Positions 8,189-17,011 of a stretch of DNA of 64,000 nt are shown here, piece by piece (positions within the stretch are counted from its first letter, which is position 1; every line of letters starts with the position of its first letter). Below the pieces are notes generated by a model. The model worked only from the letters and a program-made list of their open reading frames with translations. It ran no database searches and had not been told where the DNA came from. Source of the DNA: Lachnospiraceae bacterium (lineage in GTDB: Bacteria > Bacillota > Clostridia > Lachnospirales > Lachnospiraceae); contig JAGBKB010000061.1 of the NCBI GenBank assembly GCA_017934175.1, positions 23,886 through 87,885 on the forward strand, written 5' to 3'. A program made the translations under genes and the position numbers.

Positions 8189-9343
8189 ATGAGTACATTA
8201 AAAGAACAAATTGCAAAATCATTTATGGCTATGGCAGAGGGTTTGGAATCAGGACAGTTCGGTGAAAAACCAAAAGTAGCCCTTACTGGTATGGGTTCTG
8301 AACACGGAGAGGCTAACTCAATGCAGGCTGCAATTATGGCGGCAAAGAGTGGTATTGATGTTTATTATATAGGTACTTATGAAAATCCATTAGTAAAAAC
8401 TATAAAAGTTAAAGACGATGAAGAAGGACACAAGATGATGGAAAAGATGGTTGACAATAAAGAAGTAGATGCTGCAGTTACTATGCACTATCCATTTCCT
8501 ATAGGAGTGTCAACTGTTGGTCGAGTAGTTACTCCAGCACATGGAAAAGAAATGTTTATAGCCAATACTACTGGAACATCAAGTACAGATAGAGTTGAAG
8601 GAATGGTCATAAATGCTATAAGTGGTATAATAGTTGCTAAAGCAACTGGTATCGCTGACCCGACTGTAGGAATATTAAATGTTGAAGGTGCAAAAGCAGT
8701 TGAGAAAGCATTAAATGAATTAAAAGCAGGAGGATATAAGTTTACTTGGGGAGAATCAAAAAGAACTGATGGTGGTGTGTGCTTAAGAGGTAATGATGTA
8801 TTGCAAGGAACTACAGATATATTAGTTACTGATTCACTTACTGGAAATGTTCTTATGAAAGTTTTATCTGCTTTTATGAGCGGCGGAAATTATGAGTCAA
8901 CTGGATTTGGGTATGGACCTGGCATGGGAATAGGATATGATAAATTAGTATTTATAGTATCTCGTGCATCAGGTGCTCCAGTTCTTGCACATGCTATGAC
9001 ACTTGCAGGTGACCTTGTTCGTAATCATATACTTGATATAGCAAAAGATGAATATAAAAAAGCAAAAAAAGCAGGTCTTGATAATATACTTGAAGCAATA
9101 AGAGCAAAGAATAAATCTGCTGGTACATCTACTGAAGAAGTAAAGATGCCACCAAAAGAGCCAGTTCCTGCAGCAATCCTTGGTGTTGAAGTTATGGACC
9201 TTGAAGATGCTGTTAAAACACTTTGGAAAGAAAATATTTATGCTGAATCAGGAATGGGATGTACAGGACCAGTTGTTATGATGAGCGATGCTAATGAAGC
9301 AAAGGCTCGTGAGATATTAAAGAAGGCTGGATATATTTCTTAG
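8189..9343 (+). CDS. grdD: Glycine reductase component C, alpha subunit
   Basis: At 384 residues this matches the usual size of GrdD, the FabD/phosphate-acetyltransferase-like partner of GrdC in forming acetyl phosphate. Its N-terminal half has the repeated glycine motifs of the PlsX/Pta-like fold (T-G-M-G-S-E-H-G-E). The C-terminal G-M-G-C-T-G-P-V-V carries a cysteine expected at the active site. It begins 25 bases after grdC with its own AAAGGAA and ends the trxB-grdD run; the next gene, grdA, is 158 bases downstream after a possible terminator. Confidence 0.96.
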   Translation: MSTLKEQIAKSFMAMAEGLESGQFGEKPKVALTGMGSEHGEANSMQAAIMAAKSGIDVYYIGTYENPLVKTIKVKDDEEGHKMMEKMVDNKEVDAAVTMHYPFPIGVSTVGRVVTPAHGKEMFIANTTGTSSTDRVEGMVINAISGIIVAKATGIADPTVGILNVEGAKAVEKALNELKAGGYKFTWGESKRTDGGVCLRGNDVLQGTTDILVTDSLTGNVLMKVLSAFMSGGNYESTGFGYGPGMGIGYDKLVFIVSRASGAPVLAHAMTLAGDLVRNHILDIAKDEYKKAKKAGLDNILEAIRAKNKSAGTSTEEVKMPPKEPVPAAILGVEVMDLEDAVKTLWKENIYAESGMGCTGPVVMMSDANEAKAREILKKAGYIS

Positions 9344-9372
9344 TCAAAATGTAGATATAACGATATATAAAA

Positions 9373-9400
9373 TTGTTTACTAAAAGTTTATACATATAAT
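9373..9400 (+). promoter_or_regulatory. Possible promoter ahead of grdA
   Basis: TTGTTT (9373-9378), 16-base spacer, TATAAT (9395-9400). If used, the transcript would start just before the hairpin at 9410-9457, so the hairpin would act as an attenuator or 5' stabiliser. Confidence 0.3.
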
Positions 9401-9409
9401 AGAATATCT

Positions 9410-9457
9410 AAGTGTGCTTTTATGAATTATAATGATAATTTGTTAAAACACTTTTTT
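9410..9457 (+). terminator. Hairpin with T run between grdD and grdA
   Basis: AAGTG (9410-9414) and TTTTA pair with TAAAA and CACTT (ending 9453), and AATTAT pairs with ATAATT inside the loop. Six T follow. It probably lowers read-through from grdD, leaving grdA to be expressed separately. Confidence 0.5.
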
Positions 9458-9501
9458 GGACATTCTATGAATTAAAATTAAATATTAAGGAGGTAATAGT
9501 C

Positions 9502-9978
9502 ATGAGTATTTTAGCCGGAAAGAAAGTAGTCATCATTGGCGATCGTGATGGCGTACCAGGTCCCGCTATTGAGGCTTGTGCTAAATCTGCAGGTGCAGAA
9601 GTAGTATTTTCATCAACAGAATGCTTCGTCTGAACAGCCGCAGGAGCAATGGATCTTGAGAACCAAAAGAGAGTAAAGGAATTCGCTGAAAAGTTTGGAG
9701 CAGAGAATGTAGTAGTACTTCTCGGAGCAGCAGAAGGTGAGGCATCAGGTCTCGCTGCTGAAACAGTTACAAACGGCGACCCTACTTATGCAGGTCCATT
9801 GACAGGAGTTCAGTTAGGACTCACAGTTTATCACGTATGTGAACCAGAAGTTAAGGCAGAATTTGATGCTGCAGTTTATGAAGATCAAGTTTCTATGATG
9901 GAAATGGTTCTTAATGTTGATGATATTATAAAAGAAATGTCATCAATAAGATCTCAATACTGCAAATATTTAAAATAG
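9502..9978 (+). CDS. grdA: Glycine reductase selenoprotein A (UGA = selenocysteine 44)
   Basis: GrdA is the small selenoprotein that receives the carboxymethyl group from component B and delivers it to component C. Read with the TGA at 9631-9633 as selenocysteine, the gene encodes 158 residues. The active site is C-F-V-U, with Sec at position 44, as in known GrdA proteins. Programs that treat TGA as stop would begin at the internal ATG at 9649 and lose the active site. The start ATG at 9502 follows AGGAGG at 9488-9493. The base composition is less AT-rich than that of its neighbours, consistent with very high expression. The SECIS hairpin just downstream is weak by eye. Confidence 0.98.
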
Positions 9979-9984
9979 TTTTTT

Positions 9985-10020
9985 AGCGAAAGTGACTTCG
10001 TGTTGCTTTCGCTTTTCTTT
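9985..10020 (+). terminator. Intrinsic terminator after grdA
   Basis: Stem AGCGAAAG (9985-9992) with CTTTCGCT (10006-10013), followed by a T-rich run. It ends the grdA transcript before the symporter gene. Confidence 0.85.
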
Positions 10021-10141
10021 ATTGTTTTAAGTAAAAAATAATTAAATAATTATTTTACTGAATAGATATTTTAAATAGTGAACTTTAAAAGAATGCAATG
10101 ACAGAATTTGCATTTTAAATATAAGTTTTGGAGGTAGTTTT

Positions 10142-11623
10142 ATGAGTTTAAGTTCTTTCATTACAGCATTTGACAATTTACTTTGGTCACCAATTCCAGT
10201 ATTGCAGAATGTACCACTTCTTGGATGGTTAAGTCCACTTGCTATCTTACTTGTTGGTACTGGAATTTGGTTTTCTTTTGCTACTGGTTTTATCCAAGTT
10301 AGAAAATTCGGGGAAGGAATGAAAAATGTGTTCGGCGGATTATTCAAAAAATCTGAAAAAGCCGGAGCGCATGGTATGTCATCTTTCCAAGCACTTTGTA
10401 CAGCAATTGCTGCTCAAGTAGGTACAGGAAATATAGTAGGTGCATCAACTGCTATAGCTGTTGGTGGTCCAGGTGCTATATTTTGGATGTGGATAGCAGC
10501 ATTTTTCGGTATGGCAACTATATTTGTAGAAGCAACTCTTGCTCAGAAGTATAAGAAAGTCGGTGATGATGGTCATGTAACTGGTGGACCAGTATACTAT
10601 ATTTCTGCAGCATTTAAGGGTGGTTTTGGCAAGTGTTTGGCAGCATTATTTGCTATTCTTATCATTTTATCACTTGGCTTTATGGGTTGTGCAGTTCAAT
10701 CTAATGGTATAGTAGATGCTTGGAGAACAGTTGCTGAGCATGCTAATTTAGATGAGGGAACAGTTAATATGATTATGATTATAATAGGTGTTGTATTAGC
10801 TGTTATAGCATTATTAATATTTGTTGGTGGTATAAGTGCTATTGCATCATTCACAGAAAAGATTGTTCCTGCAATGGCAGTTATATTCATAATAGGTTCA
10901 CTTATAGTTATTATTGCTCATGCAAATACTATTCCAACAATATTTGCATTAATATTTAAAGGTGCATTTAATGGACAGGCACTTGCAGGTGGTGCTACTG
11001 GATGGATTATAAGTCAAGCATTAAGTAAAGGTGTTGCAAGAGGATTATTCTCAAATGAGGCAGGAATGGGTTCTACTCCACATGCACATGCAGTTGCTAA
11101 AGTTGATCATCCAGTAGATCAAGGTTATACTGCTATGATAGGTGTATTTATTGATACATTTATAATTCTTGATTTAACTGCATTTGTTGTTATAGGTTCT
11201 TATATAGCTCCAAATCTCACTAATGCTGAGATATTTAAACCGGATGGTACACTTGTTCTTACAGGTGCAAACCTTGCACAAGCAGGTTTCTCATCATTAT
11301 ACGGATCATTTGGAAATATCTTTATAGCATTCTGCCTTACATTCTTTGCATTCTCAACTGTTATTGGTTGGTATTTCTTTGGTGCAACAAACTGGAAATA
11401 TTTATTCGGTTCAAAGACTATTAAGTTATATGCTGTTTTAGTTTCAGTTTGTGTATTCTTTGGAGCATTTGCTACTCTAAAGAATAATGGTGCATTATTA
11501 TTAGAAACAAATGATATTTGGAATTTACAAGATGCATTAAATGGTCTTATGGTAATACCTAACTTACTTGGTATTCTTGCATTAACTGGTGTCGCTATTG
11601 CAGTTATGAAAGAAAAAAAATAA
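10142..11623 (+). CDS. Alanine/glycine:cation symporter (AgcS family)
   Basis: The 493-residue membrane protein has about eleven hydrophobic segments. It carries the sodium:alanine symporter signatures: G-T-G-N-I-V-G-A-S-T-A-I near residue 98, G-G-P-G-A-I-F-W-M-W, and G-L-F-S-N-E-A-G-M-G-S-T-P. It imports glycine or alanine with Na+ or H+. Lying between grdA and grdX, it is almost certainly the glycine feeder for the reductase. It has GGAGG upstream of ATG 10142, and a terminator separates it from grdA, so it may start a second transcript that includes grdX, grdE and grdB. Confidence 0.93.
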   Translation: MSLSSFITAFDNLLWSPIPVLQNVPLLGWLSPLAILLVGTGIWFSFATGFIQVRKFGEGMKNVFGGLFKKSEKAGAHGMSSFQALCTAIAAQVGTGNIVGASTAIAVGGPGAIFWMWIAAFFGMATIFVEATLAQKYKKVGDDGHVTGGPVYYISAAFKGGFGKCLAALFAILIILSLGFMGCAVQSNGIVDAWRTVAEHANLDEGTVNMIMIIIGVVLAVIALLIFVGGISAIASFTEKIVPAMAVIFIIGSLIVIIAHANTIPTIFALIFKGAFNGQALAGGATGWIISQALSKGVARGLFSNEAGMGSTPHAHAVAKVDHPVDQGYTAMIGVFIDTFIILDLTAFVVIGSYIAPNLTNAEIFKPDGTLVLTGANLAQAGFSSLYGSFGNIFIAFCLTFFAFSTVIGWYFFGATNWKYLFGSKTIKLYAVLVSVCVFFGAFATLKNNGALLLETNDIWNLQDALNGLMVIPNLLGILALTGVAIAVMKEKK

Positions 11624-11652
11624 ATAGCGATAGATTATAATAGTTAAGATAT

Positions 11653-12021
11653 ATGAAATATATAATCATAACAAACAATCCACTTGTTAAAGAAAAATAT
11701 GTGGATAAAGAAGTAGAGTTTAGTGATGTGAGTTATCAAGAAATTTTACAATCGGTAAAAAACAAAATTGCATTAGGACATAAAATACTGACTCATCCGC
11801 TATCAGGTTCAGTAAAACCAAAAGAGACTCCATATAAGTCAATTATGATTTCAAAAGAAAGAGCAAGTGTGGACTTGGAGTCAATAGACATAATTGAAAA
11901 TGCAATTATCACAGCATCAAAGTTTGTTGAAAGAAGAGATAAGTGGACACCAAGAGTTTTAGAAGATTTTAAACTCGTAGATTTTACACTAATTGATAGT
12001 GCGATGGGCTCAGTTAGTTAG
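11653..12021 (+). CDS. grdX: GrdX-family protein
   Basis: This 122-residue soluble protein matches the small GrdX family, found almost only in glycine, sarcosine and betaine reductase clusters. Recognisable segments are the N-terminal I-I-T-N-N-P strand, the G-H-K-I-L-T-H-P-L-S-G-S motif near residue 48 and P-Y-K-S at about 64. Its function is not established. It begins 29 bases after the symporter and has no strong ribosome binding site, suggesting coupled translation. Confidence 0.9.
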   Translation: MKYIIITNNPLVKEKYVDKEVEFSDVSYQEILQSVKNKIALGHKILTHPLSGSVKPKETPYKSIMISKERASVDLESIDIIENAIITASKFVERRDKWTPRVLEDFKLVDFTLIDSAMGSVS

Positions 12022-12084
12022 TTTACTAAACTAAAGAAGAAGAGAGTTATAACTTATTATTATTTACACTGTAATTATATTATA

Positions 12085-12113
12085 GAGTGCGCCCACCGTA
12101 GGGTGCGCCCACA
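12085..12113. repeat. GC-rich short repeat/hairpin between grdX and grdE
   Basis: The 10-mer GTGCGCCCAC occurs twice, at about 12088 and 12103, separated by CGTAG. The same segment can fold (GCGC and ACC arms against GGGT and GCGC). It is far richer in GC than its surroundings and resembles small dispersed palindromic repeats; related stretches occur inside the RHS gene near 57010 and 57115. Confidence 0.45.
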
Positions 12114-12135
12114 AAAATAAAAGGAGGAAAGAAAA

Positions 12136-13419
12136 GTGAAACTCGAATTAGGTTATGTTCAGATTAAAGATATTGTATTCGGTAATGAATCAAAGATATC
12201 TAATGGTGTTTTAACAGTTGATAAAGCGCCAATCGAGGCTCTTGCTAAAGAGGATGATAGAATTAAATCAGTGACTATTGATATAGCAAAGCCAGGAGAA
12301 TCAGTTCGTATAACTCCTGTTAAGGATGTTATTGAACCAAGATGTAAAGTAGAAGGAGACTGCGACATCTTCCCAGGAACTATAGGTTCAGTAAAGATGG
12401 CAGGCTTTGGAAAAACTCATGTATGTAAAGGAATGGCAGTTGTAACTGCTGGTAAGATAGTTGGTTTCCAAGAGGGAATCATTGATATGAAAGGACCAGG
12501 TGCAGACTACACTCCATTCTCAAAACTTTTAAATCTCGTATGTGTATTTGAACCAGTTGATGGCTTAAAACAACACGATTACGAGGAAGCCGTTAGATTT
12601 GCAGGATTTAAGATTGCAAAGTATATTGGTGAATTATCAAAGGATGTAAAACCAGATAGCACTGAAACATTTGAAGTATGTGACTTTAAAGAGAATATGG
12701 AGAAGTTTAAAGGACTTCCAAGAGTAGGATATGTACATATGTTACAATCTCAAGGTCTTTTACATGATACTTATGTATATGGAGTAGATGCTAAGAAGAT
12801 TCTTCCTACACTTATGTATCCAACAGAAGTATTTGATGGTGCTATAGTATCAGGAAACTGTGTTTCTGCATGTGACAAGAACCCTACATATGTTCATATG
12901 AATAACCCAGTAGTAGTTGATTTATTTAAGCATCATGGAAAAGAAATCAATTTCTGTGCACACATAATTACAAATGAAAATGTTTATCTTGCAGATAAGC
13001 AAAGATCATCAAATTTCACAGCAAAACTTTGTGAGATGTTAGCCCTTGATGCAGTTATCATAACAGAAGAAGGATTTGGAAATCCAGATGCAGACCTTAT
13101 TATGAACTGTACTAAGATAGAAAAGAAAGGTATAAAGACAGTTCTTGTAACTGATGAGTATGCAGGAAGAGATGGTGGTTCACAATCTCTTGCAGATGCT
13201 GACCCACTTGGAAATGCATGTGTAACTGGTGGTAATGCAAATGAAGTTGTTGTCCTTCCTAAACTTGATAAAGTTATAGGAACACTTGATTATGTAAATA
13301 AGATTGCTGGTGGTAATGAAAATAGTATGAGACCAGATGGTACTATTGAGATAGAGATTCAAGCAATAACTGGTGCTACAAGTGAAGTAGGTTTCAATAA
13401 ACTTACTGCTACATATTAA
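12136..13419 (+). CDS. grdE: Glycine reductase component B, alpha/beta proprotein
   Basis: GrdE is made as one chain that cleaves itself between Asn241 and Cys242 (G-N-C-V-S-A-C). The new N-terminal cysteine becomes a pyruvoyl group that forms a Schiff base with glycine. The 427-residue length and the position of the cleavage site match the family. The products join GrdB to form component B, the substrate-specific unit. The start is GTG at 12136 with AAGGAGG before it. It is followed after 18 bases by grdB. Glycine is the likely substrate given the symporter, but sarcosine and betaine versions are similar, so specificity is inferred from context. Confidence 0.95.
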   Translation: MKLELGYVQIKDIVFGNESKISNGVLTVDKAPIEALAKEDDRIKSVTIDIAKPGESVRITPVKDVIEPRCKVEGDCDIFPGTIGSVKMAGFGKTHVCKGMAVVTAGKIVGFQEGIIDMKGPGADYTPFSKLLNLVCVFEPVDGLKQHDYEEAVRFAGFKIAKYIGELSKDVKPDSTETFEVCDFKENMEKFKGLPRVGYVHMLQSQGLLHDTYVYGVDAKKILPTLMYPTEVFDGAIVSGNCVSACDKNPTYVHMNNPVVVDLFKHHGKEINFCAHIITNENVYLADKQRSSNFTAKLCEMLALDAVIITEEGFGNPDADLIMNCTKIEKKGIKTVLVTDEYAGRDGGSQSLADADPLGNACVTGGNANEVVVLPKLDKVIGTLDYVNKIAGGNENSMRPDGTIEIEIQAITGATSEVGFNKLTATY

Positions 13420-13437
13420 TAAAGGAGGAGATGGAAG

Positions 13438-14748
13438 ATGAGTAAATTAAGAGTGGTTCACTATATCAACCAATTTTTCGCTGGTATAGGTGGTGAAGAA
13501 AAAGCGGATACTCCTGCTGAATTAAGAGTAGGCGAAGTTTTAGGACCAGGAATGGCACTTAAAGCTAATTTTGGAGATAATGCTGAAATAGTTGCAACTA
13601 TAATTTGTGGTGATTCATATTTCGCAGAGAATATGGATAAGGCAAAAGAGCAAATTATTGGTTGGGTTAAAGAGCAAAATCCAGATGTATTTATAGCAGG
13701 ACCTGCATTTAATGCTGGTCGTTATGGTACAGCTTGTGGAGCAATTTGTGAAGCAGTTCAAAATAAATTAAACATCCCAGTTGTTACTGGTATGTATATT
13801 GAGAACCCAGGTGCAGACATGTATAAAAATAAGGTATATGTATTCCCTACAAAAGATAGTGCAGCTGGTATGAGAGAAGCAGCTCCAGTTCTTGCAAAGT
13901 TTGCATTGAAACTTGGAAATCATGAAAAGATAGGTTCTTCAAAAGTTGAAGGATTTATGGAAGGTAAGAGAATTAACTTCTTTGCTGAAAAGCGTGGTTC
14001 TGAAAGAGCTGTTGAAATGCTCCTTAAGAAAATTAAAGGAGAAAAGTTTGAGACTGAGTATCCAATGCCAGAATTTGATAAGGTACCACCAAATCCAGCA
14101 ATTAAGGATATAACAAAAGCTACAATAGCTCTTTGTACTTCAGGTGGTATTGTACCAAAGGGAAACCCAGATCATATCGAGTCATCAAATGCACTTAAAT
14201 ATGGTGAATACGATATAACTGGTGTTATGGAATTAACTTCTGATAAGTATGAGACAGCACATGGTGGTTATGACCCAGTATATGCAAATGAGAGACCAGA
14301 TAGAGTTCTTCCAGTTGATGTTATGAGAGACCTTGAGAAAGAAGGAAAGATTGGAAAACTTCACAATAAATTCTATACTACTGTTGGTAATGGTACTGCA
14401 GTTGCATCTGCTAAAAAGTATGCTGCAGAATATGCACAAAAACTTAAAGCAGATGGAGTAGATGCTGTTATTATGACAAGTACATGAGGAACTTGTACAC
14501 GTTGCGGTGCAACGATGGTTAAAGAGATAGAGAGAGCAGGAATACCTGTAGTACATATGTGTACTATAACTCCTATATCACTTACAGTTGGTGCAAATAG
14601 AATCGTTCCAACTATAGCAATTCCTCACCCACTTGGAAATCCAGCACTTGATAAAGCAGATGAAAAGAAACTTCGTCGTCAATTAGTTGAAAAAGCGCTT
14701 AATGCTCTTACAACTGAAGTTACTGGACAAACTGTTTTTGATAAATAA
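13438..14748 (+). CDS. grdB: Glycine reductase component B, gamma selenoprotein (UGA = selenocysteine 350)
   Basis: GrdB carries the selenocysteine that attacks glycine bound as a Schiff base on GrdE. Read through the TGA at 14485-14487, the frame gives 436 residues, with Sec350 in T-S-T-U-G-T-C-T-R-C-G, the known active-site context. Taken as a stop, the TGA would split it into two false genes. A good SECIS candidate follows: 12 bases after the UGA there is a 6-bp stem (CGTTGC with GCAACG, 14500-14514) with the loop GGT. AAAGGAGGAG precedes the ATG. Confidence 0.98.
14500..14514 (+). promoter_or_regulatory. bSECIS apical hairpin in grdB
   Basis: Perfect 6-bp stem with loop GGT, 12 bases downstream of the selenocysteine UGA. 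The spacing and the loop G are those needed for SelB binding. It serves as an internal standard for judging the hairpin in the ABC permease gene at 30969-30985. Confidence 0.75.
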
Positions 14749-14784
14749 TATTACTTATGGGGCGAAAGAATATAAGCCCGATTT

Positions 14785-14812
14785 GGGGCGGATCTTATCC
14801 GCCCCCTTTTTT
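14785..14812 (+). terminator. Strong intrinsic terminator after grdB
   Basis: Perfect 9-bp stem (GGGGCGGAT with its complement), 3-base loop, then C and six T. It closes the glycine reductase locus. Confidence 0.95.
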
Positions 14813-14869
14813 ATAAATATTAGTAACTGCTAAAATAAAAAAAATGTATATTTTTTAAATATAATATAA

Positions 14870-14897
14870 TTACAAAATTTATAACTTATGATATAAT
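14870..14897 (+). promoter_or_regulatory. Likely promoter of the hydrogenase operon
   Basis: TTACAA (14870-14875), 16-base spacer, TATAAT (14892-14897), about 27 bases before the first ATG of the operon. Confidence 0.5.
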
Positions 14898-14923
14898 AAC
14901 ATACAAATCTTTATTGGAGGTAT

Positions 14924-15154
14924 GTGATGAGACAAATCTATGAAATGTCAACAGATGACATGGTTAAGATTATTGAAGAAGAACTTTTAGGTAAAGTAGA
15001 CTGTAGTGGTGCAAAAGTTGGCGGAACAGCAGGCAAAACTGAAGTAATAGGAATTAAAGTAAAAGAAACTGGCGAGGAAATTACTTTTCCATTTGACTAT
15101 AATATGAACGAAGATGATTTTAGAGTAAGCGTAAAGAATCATTTTTTAACTTAG
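14924..15154 (+). CDS. Small conserved-looking protein at the head of the hydrogenase operon
   Basis: The 76-residue acidic protein starts at an ATG with TGGAGG upstream and is followed after 24 bases by the flavoprotein gene, so it is a real member of the operon. It has one cysteine (C27) in a V-D-C-S-G-A-K-V-G-G-T-A-G segment and a C-terminal region rich in acidic and aromatic residues; there is no membrane segment or metal motif. I do not recognise the family. Its place suggests an accessory or regulatory role for the hydrogenase, which is inference only. Confidence 0.7.
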   Translation: MMRQIYEMSTDDMVKIIEEELLGKVDCSGAKVGGTAGKTEVIGIKVKETGEEITFPFDYNMNEDDFRVSVKNHFLT

Positions 15155-15178
15155 TATGAAAGGAGGGGATATTAAATT

Positions 15179-17011
15179 ATGAGTAGATTAACAGTATTTA
15201 CAAAGGACAAGCAAGAGTCAGTAAAGGAATTGCTATATAGAGATTTGGAAAGAAGAATCATTGCAAGTCCAACTGGGCTATGTCCAGTAGATTTAACTAA
15301 CTCGTTTGTAAGACTTTGTTTGTCACAAAGTTGTGGTAAATGTACACCATGTAGAATTGGCTTAAATAAATTAGTAGAACTTCTTGAAAGTGTATTAGAT
15401 GGTAGAGCAACTCTTGAGACACTTGATTTAATAAAAGAAACAGCAAGAGGTATATATCTTTCCTCTGATTGTGCAATAGGTCAAGAAGCAGGTAAACTTG
15501 CATATGATAGCATAACAGAATGCTATGATGATTATAAGGAACATGTTGTTAATGGAAATTGTACTTGTAATAGCAACAAGCCAGTTGCATGCGTTAATTT
15601 ATGTCCGGCTCATGTAGATATTCCTGGATATATAGCATTAGTAAAAGAAGGTAGATATGATGATGCAGTAAATGTGATAAGACACATGAACCCATTCCCA
15701 ATTACTTGTGCATATATATGTGAACATCCTTGCGAGAATAGATGTAAAAGAACATTGATTGATGCACCAATTAATATAAGAGGAATAAAGAGAGTTGCAA
15801 TAGAAAAATCAAAGAATCCAAAATTGCCACCAAAAGCAGCAACTACTAATAAAAAAGTTGCAGTGATAGGTGGAGGACCAAGTGGATTAAGTTGCGCTTA
15901 TTATTTATCTCTTATGGGCCATGAAGTTACAGTTTATGAACAAAGAAAACAACTTGGTGGTATGCTTAGATATGGAATACCAAGTTATAGATTCCCAAGA
16001 GAAAGACTTGATGAAGAAATTAATTTCTTACTTTCTGCTGGAATTAAAGTAGAATTAAATGTAAGTATAGGAAAAGATATAGAGTTTTCTGATTTAAAGA
16101 AAAAGTTTGATGCTATTTATATTGCTATTGGTGCACATACTGATAAAAAGATAGGTATAGATGGTGAAGATGCAAAGGGTGTTATGTCTGCTGTTGAAAT
16201 GCTTCGTGCAATAGGTGATGGCAATCCTACAAGTTTTGAAGGAAAGAGAGTTATAGTTGTAGGTGGTGGAAATGTTGCTATGGATGTTGCAAGGTCATCT
16301 GTAAGACTTGGAGCAAAATCTGTTGATATTGTATATAGAAGAAGAAAGGCTGACATGACTGCACTTGCAGAAGAAGTAGAAGGAGCAGAGGCTGAAGGTT
16401 GTAATGTAGTAGAACTTATGTCTCCTGTTGCTATAGAAAAAAATCCTGATGGAACTGTAAAAGGTCTTAGGGTAAAACCTCAAATGACAAGTATCATAGA
16501 ATCAAGAAGACCATCACCAAAGAATAAAAATACTGATGAAGTTTTAATTCCTTGCGATATACTTGTTGTATCTATAGGACAAGGTATAGACAGTAAGCAT
16601 TTTGAAGATAAAGGTATTGCAGTAAAGAGAGGAAATATTTCAACATTTGATTCTGCGGCTGTAGGAGATATGGATGGAGTATTTGCTGGTGGAGACTGCG
16701 TATCTGGTCCAGCAACAGTTATACGAGCAATCGCTGCAGGTCGAGTTGCTGCAGCAAACATAGATGAATATTTAGGATTTAACCATGAAATAGTTCAAGA
16801 TATTGATATTCCTGAAGTATCATTTGATGATAAAGTTCCTTGTGGAAGAGTTGAATTATCAATGAGAAAACCACAAGATAGAAAAAATGATTTTGACGCT
16901 ATTGAAAACACTATGAGTGATGAAGAAGCATGTCAAGAATGTGGTAGATGTCTAAGATGTGATCACTTTGGCTTCGGAGCAATAAGAGGCGGAAGGAGTA
17001 CAAAATGGTAA
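15179..17011 (+). CDS. Iron-sulfur flavoprotein: NuoF-type cluster domain fused to GltD-like NAD(P)H oxidoreductase
   Basis: The 610-residue protein starts with a cluster-binding domain like the C-terminus of NuoF/HydB (C52-G-K-C55-x2-C58 and a later cysteine in S-S-D-C). It lacks the FMN/NADH domain of those proteins. A glutamate-synthase small-subunit-like module follows, with paired cysteine motifs for [4Fe-4S] clusters (C-V-N-L-C-P and C-E-H-P-C-E-N-R-C-K), the FAD motif G-G-G-P-S-G and the NAD(P) motif G-G-G-N-V-A-M-D. It ends in C-Q-E-C-G-R-C-L-R-C. Its stop overlaps the hydrogenase start by 7 bases, so the two form one complex. This fits the glutamate-synthase-linked group of [FeFe] hydrogenases, possibly electron-bifurcating with NADPH and ferredoxin. 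Confidence 0.9.
   Translation: MSRLTVFTKDKQESVKELLYRDLERRIIASPTGLCPVDLTNSFVRLCLSQSCGKCTPCRIGLNKLVELLESVLDGRATLETLDLIKETARGIYLSSDCAIGQEAGKLAYDSITECYDDYKEHVVNGNCTCNSNKPVACVNLCPAHVDIPGYIALVKEGRYDDAVNVIRHMNPFPITCAYICEHPCENRCKRTLIDAPINIRGIKRVAIEKSKNPKLPPKAATTNKKVAVIGGGPSGLSCAYYLSLMGHEVTVYEQRKQLGGMLRYGIPSYRFPRERLDEEINFLLSAGIKVELNVSIGKDIEFSDLKKKFDAIYIAIGAHTDKKIGIDGEDAKGVMSAVEMLRAIGDGNPTSFEGKRVIVVGGGNVAMDVARSSVRLGAKSVDIVYRRRKADMTALAEEVEGAEAEGCNVVELMSPVAIEKNPDGTVKGLRVKPQMTSIIESRRPSPKNKNTDEVLIPCDILVVSIGQGIDSKHFEDKGIAVKRGNISTFDSAAVGDMDGVFAGGDCVSGPATVIRAIAAGRVAAANIDEYLGFNHEIVQDIDIPEVSFDDKVPCGRVELSMRKPQDRKNDFDAIENTMSDEEACQECGRCLRCDHFGFGAIRGGRSTKW

Noticed and set aside
9649..9978. Short gene starting at the internal ATG after the grdA TGA
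   Set aside because: The frame upstream of TGA encodes the conserved GrdA N-terminus and Sec site with a proper ribosome binding site at 9488.
14515..14748. Separate small gene after the grdB TGA
   Set aside because: It is the C-terminus of GrdB; TGA is Sec350.
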